DNA of 64,000 nt from Crocodylus rhombifer. Its lineage: Eukaryota > Chordata > Crocodylia > Crocodylidae. Positions 59,391 through 64,000 of the stretch are shown one piece after another. The notes beneath the pieces were generated by a model. The model was given only the letters and a program-made list of their open reading frames with translations. It made no database searches and had not been told where the DNA came from. Location of the stretch: contig JAVSML010025211.1 in the NCBI GenBank assembly GCA_038503035.1, positions 310,001-374,000 on the forward strand. The letters run 5' to 3'. The position numbers and the translations under genes are program-made. The number at the start of each line of letters is the position of its first letter. Position 1 is the first letter of the stretch.

Positions 59391-61440
59391 CTGAGCTATG
59401 GAAATCCTATGGACCAGATGATGCAGCCCCAGGGACCAGATCAGCCCTACATCCCAGCCTCACTGGCAGATCGGGCTGAGGCCAGATGAGTGGGACACTC
59501 GTGTGCTAAACTAATGGAGAACTAACAGGAAAGGATTAATAGTTATAAAGGTTAATGCATGAAAATGGAACTTCCCTGTGTAGCTGTTGAGCTTCAGATC
59601 AGTTATTGGGTGAAGAGCTATGTCTGTTTTTATTGCAAGAAAGTATTTTGAGTTAGCACAGATTAGCACCCTTTAATGGGTGAATTATCACATTTTTAGT
59701 CCCTTTATGATAGTTACAAGGTAACCTGTAACACCATCCTAAGTACCCTCTAAATGTTTTAAAGTTATGTTGATTCAGGTGAATATTATCTTTGATCTGT
59801 TTTACCCAGGTCATTGCAAACTATTGTTGGTCTGCTCCAGGAAAATAAAGTGCTCTTAGTTTCATTTCTTTATCATCCCAGGATCCATCAGTCCCAGCCC
59901 TTTCCACTCCCATTCCTGAACAATACTGCCCACTGGGGGTGGTACTGGCCTCAAGCCAACACCCTCTCCTGCCTTTCTTCCCCCCCTCACCCCCCAGTGC
60001 AATCCCCAGCACATCTTGACCACTCTGAGCACCCAGGTGTGCCCTGCTTGAGTGCTAACCCAAGTCCCTGCCTGACTTGCTCCCAATTCAGTGAAACATG
60101 CAAGATTCTGGAACTTAATTTTGGATTTTTGTGCACTTAATTTCGCTGGGGGGGGGGAAAGGAGAATAAATACAAATAATATGCACAAACATTCAACATT
60201 CTATGCCTGCACATGCAGCTTCCTGTACTCCTGCAGGAAGCTGCACCTGCAGGCACAGAGCCTACCCAGCCTGATGGTGCATGGACTGGGAGCTTTGGGG
60301 AGTTGCATGTCATCGGGCTGGGTGGACTCTGTCTCCACATATAGATTCCTGCTGGAGCTGGCCCAGGCAGGCCCAATAGGGAGGAGCTGCTCACTGCAGT
60401 GTCACGAGCTCCATGTGCTGGCACAGCCAGTTGTCTGGTCCGAAGATGTGCGCCAGTGGGCCAGGCTGTACCAACATGTGCAGCCCCTGGGATTCAGCTG
60501 GAACAATGCACCATGGGGCAGGGAGGGGGCTCTGCCTGCTGAGGCCATGAGTGCCCCTGAGGGTCTACTGCTGCTGTTGCCAATGGTAGTGGGGGCTGTG
60601 CATCATAGGTGTGGTGGGGGGGGGCACACCCATCCACATACTGCCATGCCCACCCACAAACCACACCCCCCACCCCTGCAGGCAGGAGCTCCCCTCCCCA
60701 CTCATCAGCTGTCCGGTCACATGCTGCCATGCTTGGTGCCTCCATGTGGGACTCTGAGCTGGGAGCCCCACAGAGGTGGAGGCACAGACCCTGTCTGGTT
60801 AAATTATGCAAAATTATGCAATTATGTGTGGTCATACTTTTTTATGTGCAAAATTGCACAGGTACATAATTGCGTAATTCCCTGGGGTGTATCTTTACTT
60901 CTCTTTAGGGGTTTTTTCCTCCAAAAAAAACTATTTTCCCCTCCCACCCACTGTTCTGGCTGGCTTCTGTGAGGCCAGTCCCCATGGTGGTTTCTCCACC
61001 TCTGAATTGCATGCCATCCTCCCCACTCCTCTTCCCCCTCAGACAAGGTAGAGAGTCCTGGCTCCTGTCCACACCTCTGCTTGCTAGGTCCTCTAGTGCC
61101 AAGTCACAGTTGTGCAAGTACAAGACTGCATTAAGTCTTACACCTGTGACTACCCTGAAACTACTTTTTATGACTGCACAACATTCCACAAATTTAAAAT
61201 GTTTTAAAGGTAACCTGTAACAGTCAGTACTCTGATTAAGACTCCCGACTGCTGTTCTCCCTTAGAACCCCCTTGCTGTGGCACCTGCTTGAACCAGGCG
61301 CTGGATTTCTACCTTCAGTACATTGTCATGAGCATGTTCCCAGAATACAAAAGAGACTGGTAGAGGGAGGAAGAGCTTGAATTGTAACACATGACTTTTA
61401 TTTTCAAAATCCATTTGTCTCAAGTGATGGAATTCCATGC
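59391..61440. other. Intergenic sequence with a G+C-rich repeat block
   Basis: 60100-60890 is G+C-rich and gives a 293-codon open frame with no recognisable domain. Its right margin is A+T-rich with ATTATGCAAAATTATGCAATT and ends GCGTAATTCCCTGGGGTG, resembling a DNA-transposon terminus; a matching left end was not secured. The rest is unassigned. Confidence 0.45.
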
Positions 61441-61526
61441 ACTTAGGAACCGAGAGCTGATTTCCACACACAAAAAAATAAGGAAATGATTTACAGTTCC
61501 TTGTCCTCATATCAAACTTGTGGGCC
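61441..61526 (-). repeat. 86-bp segment present inverted at 62578-62663
   Basis: The reverse complement matches 62578-62663 at 85 of 86 positions. The match stops sharply at both ends. Confidence 0.96.
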
Positions 61527-62502
61527 TGAGATTTAGAACAGAAAACATACTTGACAAATGCTTGTTTTATTCTCAGTTTAAATAGCCCTCTTGGCTGATG
61601 TTGCAAAGAGGATTGTTATTTCTGCTGATGAGCGACAACTTTGTGGGTAGCTGAGAGGGTATCAAAGATACAGAGACTTCTTTGTTGAAAATGTTATCCT
61701 ACATTTCTTAACTGTCACTCAGTACCTGAACAGATCCAGATTCAAAAGATCCAGGGAAGGTCAGACCACATGACCGTTTCAGCAGGCATGGTTGCTGGAT
61801 GATTCTGCTGTCTAGGCTGAGTTGACTGGCACAGCTCTTGCAGTTCCCATGTGTGCGGAATCTGAATAACTTTCAGACAGTTGGAAATAAGGGGTACTGT
61901 GCAGTGGGATTCTTCAGAGGATTCTTGAAGAACATAGTTGTTACTTGTCAGCAGTGCTGGGTGCTCAAACTATGTTGCTTCCAGAGGAGCCCCCAGTAAA
62001 TCATCATGGGTCTGAACAAGGAATGTTGTGCAAAGTGCCAGCAAGGAGATTGTAATGTAGGGCTTGATAAGCAACACAAAGACAGAAGATATCAGCTCCA
62101 ACAGGAGGATGCATCATTGTGACTCACTGAAAACAATAGGATTGAAGAGTAAGTTAATTTTAGTAAAAATACTGCTGCCCCCCATCTTCCCTTTTGTCCA
62201 ATACACTGCCTCCACATTGCCCCACTGCAGGAGATTAACTAGACAGGATTTCCCTAAGGACATGGAATGAAGACTCTAAAACTTCTCCAAAAAATTCTGT
62301 CTTCATGAAACATTGAAAAAATACTCACTTATAAAAGTGCAAACAGTCACAGAGTTCTTATAGTATGTCCATGCAACTGAAGTTATCTATTCCCAGTTGA
62401 ATGAGGTGTGATATATGGAGATACAGGCACATGAATGGATTTGTTACTAGATGCACTGCCTTTGACTCCTTGGTCTTTGCTTTATAAACTCTTCGATGCT
62501 AT
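61527..62502. other. Intergenic sequence
   Basis: Nothing recognised. Confidence 0.55.
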
Positions 62503-62663
62503 AACCAGAAATCCCAAGGTTCTCTGCGGCTGGTTGTTGTGAGCTAGCCACCTTATCTCATGTTATGGAACAGCATGGGCCCGCAAGTTTGATATGAGGA
62601 CAAGGAACTGTAAATCATTTCCTTATTTTTTTGTGTGTGGAAATCAGCTCTCGGTTCCTAAGT
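62503..62663 (+). repeat. 161-bp mosaic: direct copy plus inverted copy of two flanking sequences
   Basis: The left 76 bp (AACCAGAAATCCCAAGGTTC onward) match 63636-63711 directly at 75 of 76 positions. The right 86 bp match the reverse complement of 61441-61526 at 85 of 86. The two matches meet within a base or two at 62578. The right edge abuts a CR1 fragment. Confidence 0.95.
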
Positions 62664-63104
62664 TGTTTTGTCATTTGCCATCACTGAGAAGTCTAGCTCC
62701 ATCCTCTTTGGAACCACCCTGCAGGTACTGGTATCAAATTCCCCCCTCCGTATTCTGTTCTGCAGACTAAATAAGCTCAGTTCCCTAAGCCTCTCCTCGT
62801 AAGTCATGTGCCCCAGCCTTCTAACCATTTTTGGACTCTCTCCAACTTGTCCACATCATATCTGTAGTGGGGGGCCAAAGATGACACAGTAGTCCACATC
62901 TGGCCTCACCAGTTCAGAATAGATGGGTATAATTAATTCCCTCAATCTGCTGGCAACGCTCCTACTAATGCAGCCTAGTATGCTGTTAGCCTTCTTCACA
63001 TCAAGGGCACACTGTTGATTAATATCTGTTGGCACTGGATTTATGACCCAGATACCTTGTTCAGGGAAGCCCCAAACCCTCAGGCTGACCACAACTTCTT
63101 CCAT
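62664..63104 (-). mobile_element. CR1 LINE ORF2 C-terminal fragment
   Basis: The minus strand carries CR1 C-terminal coding sequence: LDVKKANSILGCISRSVASR, then IPIYSELVRPDVDYCVIFG, as in CR1 (KANRILGCI.RS.ASR, IP.YSALVRPHLEYCVQFW). Landmarks such as AGCCTCTCCTCGTAAGTCAT are present. It is frameshifted and truncated at both ends, and the 3' terminal repeat is absent. Confidence 0.88.
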
Positions 63105-63635
63105 TCAATAATAGGGAAATCTTATTAATACAATGATGGCAGATAAAAGTAATACAGGCAAGGCAAACAAAATAACCCCTTGCTGTTCTCCGCCCGCCCC
63201 AGTTCTATATCTACTAGTCCTAGGGTTGTCACAGAGGGAAGGTACATCTGGCCAGTATGTGAGCAGCATCCTGTGGTTCTTTCTTGAATGTCAGATGTCA
63301 TCAGCCTGGAGGTTGTGGGCTGAAGCCCACCCAACTCCCAGTGGGGTGGGTGAGACAGGCTGGTGGTGCACCCTCTGTCCATGGTTGTCTTGGGTTCCTC
63401 TCTCAGGGACGCTTTGCTGCTCTGAAATCCCTCCTCTTGTATCCTTTTTCTCCTCTGATGTTTCTTCACTTCTGGCATTGTTGGTCTCCCTGTGGTCACC
63501 ATACTGTCCATGTTCTGTTCTGTCAGCATATTCCTTTTCCCCCCAAACTTATCACATGCACGCATCTTAATTTGGTCATTTACCAGTGTCTTAATTTGGG
63601 CATGTCTCAGCCTCCAAATTTGGCCTGTCCACCAG
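63105..63635. other. Intergenic sequence, unassigned
   Basis: Open frames of up to 172 codons overlap on both strands, but I recognise no domain. Probably repeat-derived. Confidence 0.45.
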
Positions 63636-63711
63636 AACCAGAAATCCCAAGGTTCTCTGCAGCTGGTTGTTGTGAGCTAGCCACCTTATCTCATGTTATG
63701 GAACAGCATGG
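63636..63711 (+). repeat. 76-bp segment repeated directly at 62503-62578
   Basis: One mismatch in 76 bp against the left half of the mosaic patch. Confidence 0.96.
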
Positions 63712-64000
63712 TACATGTCTGGAATGTCCCAGGCTACTTGTTCCAGACTCAGTGGGTATTGAAGGAAACTTGGTCACAAATAGGCTTTTAGAAACCAATT
63801 AAACCTTGCCATTCCCTTGGACCATTGTTCTAATGCAATATCTACTTTTTCAACAAACCAATTCCTAAAAGCAAATCTCTAGCCATCAATATCCAGCTTA
63901 TTGTCTACTATAAACCCCAGATACTTTTCTGCAGAGCTGCTGTTTAGCCAGTTGGTCCCAAACCTGTAGCAGTGCACAGGATTGTTTCCTTCTAAGCGCA
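63712..64000. other. Intergenic sequence to the window end
   Basis: The words GGACCATTGTTCTAATGCAA and AACCAATTCCTAAAAGC recall spacer of old repeats. Nothing firm. Confidence 0.4.

Noticed and set aside
60091..60972. 293-codon + strand open frame, the longest in the window
   Set aside because: It lies in a G+C-rich repeat-like block where several other frames on both strands are also open. It has proline/glycine/histidine-rich composition and no recognisable domain or splice context.
63284..63802. 172-codon + strand open frame
   Set aside because: It overlaps a 146-codon minus-strand frame and runs through the 76-bp duplicated segment. No domain is recognisable.
53000..64000. MLLT10 or another neighbour on the minus strand
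   Set aside because: MLLT10 lies convergent to DNAJC1 in mammals, but no coding exon of it is visible here. Its 3' UTR could begin beyond the window.
1..64000. CRISPR arrays, operons, prokaryotic promoters or tRNA genes
   Set aside because: The window is vertebrate nuclear DNA. No regularly spaced repeats or cloverleaf sequences with A and B boxes were seen.

Overview
This window is ordinary vertebrate nuclear DNA: about 60% A+T, very low coding density, and crowded with transposon fossils. The repeat set points to a sauropsid amniote, most likely a crocodilian, with a turtle as the main alternative. That set is CR1 LINEs ending in 8-bp repeats, L2/L3-type LINE remnants, DIRS-like retrotransposon remnants and many short hAT-type elements. 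The species call is inference, because no species-diagnostic sequence is present.

The only cellular protein-coding gene I can support is the 3' part of DNAJC1 (ERdj1/MTJ1, an ER-membrane J-protein with two SANT domains), on the + strand. Four consecutive exons join in frame: 34182-34301, 49025-49073, 50742-51211 and 52730-52798 (stop). They encode the last 235 residues: SANT domain 1, a charged low-complexity linker, SANT domain 2 and the basic C-terminus. A poly(A) signal follows at 52939. The upstream exons (signal peptide, J domain, membrane segment) were not found, so 1-34181 is best read as upstream intron.

Layout: 1-34181 is intron sequence carrying hAT copies (3.3, 8.0, 21.8 and 24.3 kb), a U2 snRNA 5' fragment (7.9 kb), an L2/L3 LINE scrap (12.2 kb), a DIRS-like gag/RT remnant (13.8-15.5 kb), a minus-strand CR1 cluster (19.3-21.7 kb), a young CR1 3' end (26.5-27.4 kb) and another LINE C-terminus (29.1-29.4 kb). 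The 14.7-kb intron at 34302-49024 holds a near-identical inverted repeat (35.2-36.0 kb), several hAT elements and MITEs, and an L2/L3 LINE remnant split by a hAT insertion. After DNAJC1, 53-64 kb is intergenic: hAT copies, a long DIRS-like element (55.5-59.4 kb) interrupted by a solo LTR with a 5-bp target duplication, a CR1 fragment, and a mosaic patch at 62.5 kb built from one direct and one inverted neighbouring sequence.

I found no new multi-gene system. The most informative observations concern structure and genome history: the two-source mosaic at 62.5 kb, the 160-bp inverted duplication in the large intron, the LTR-in-DIRS nesting, a transposon insertion with its empty site preserved in a neighbouring copy, and a tandem NAGNAG splice acceptor in DNAJC1.
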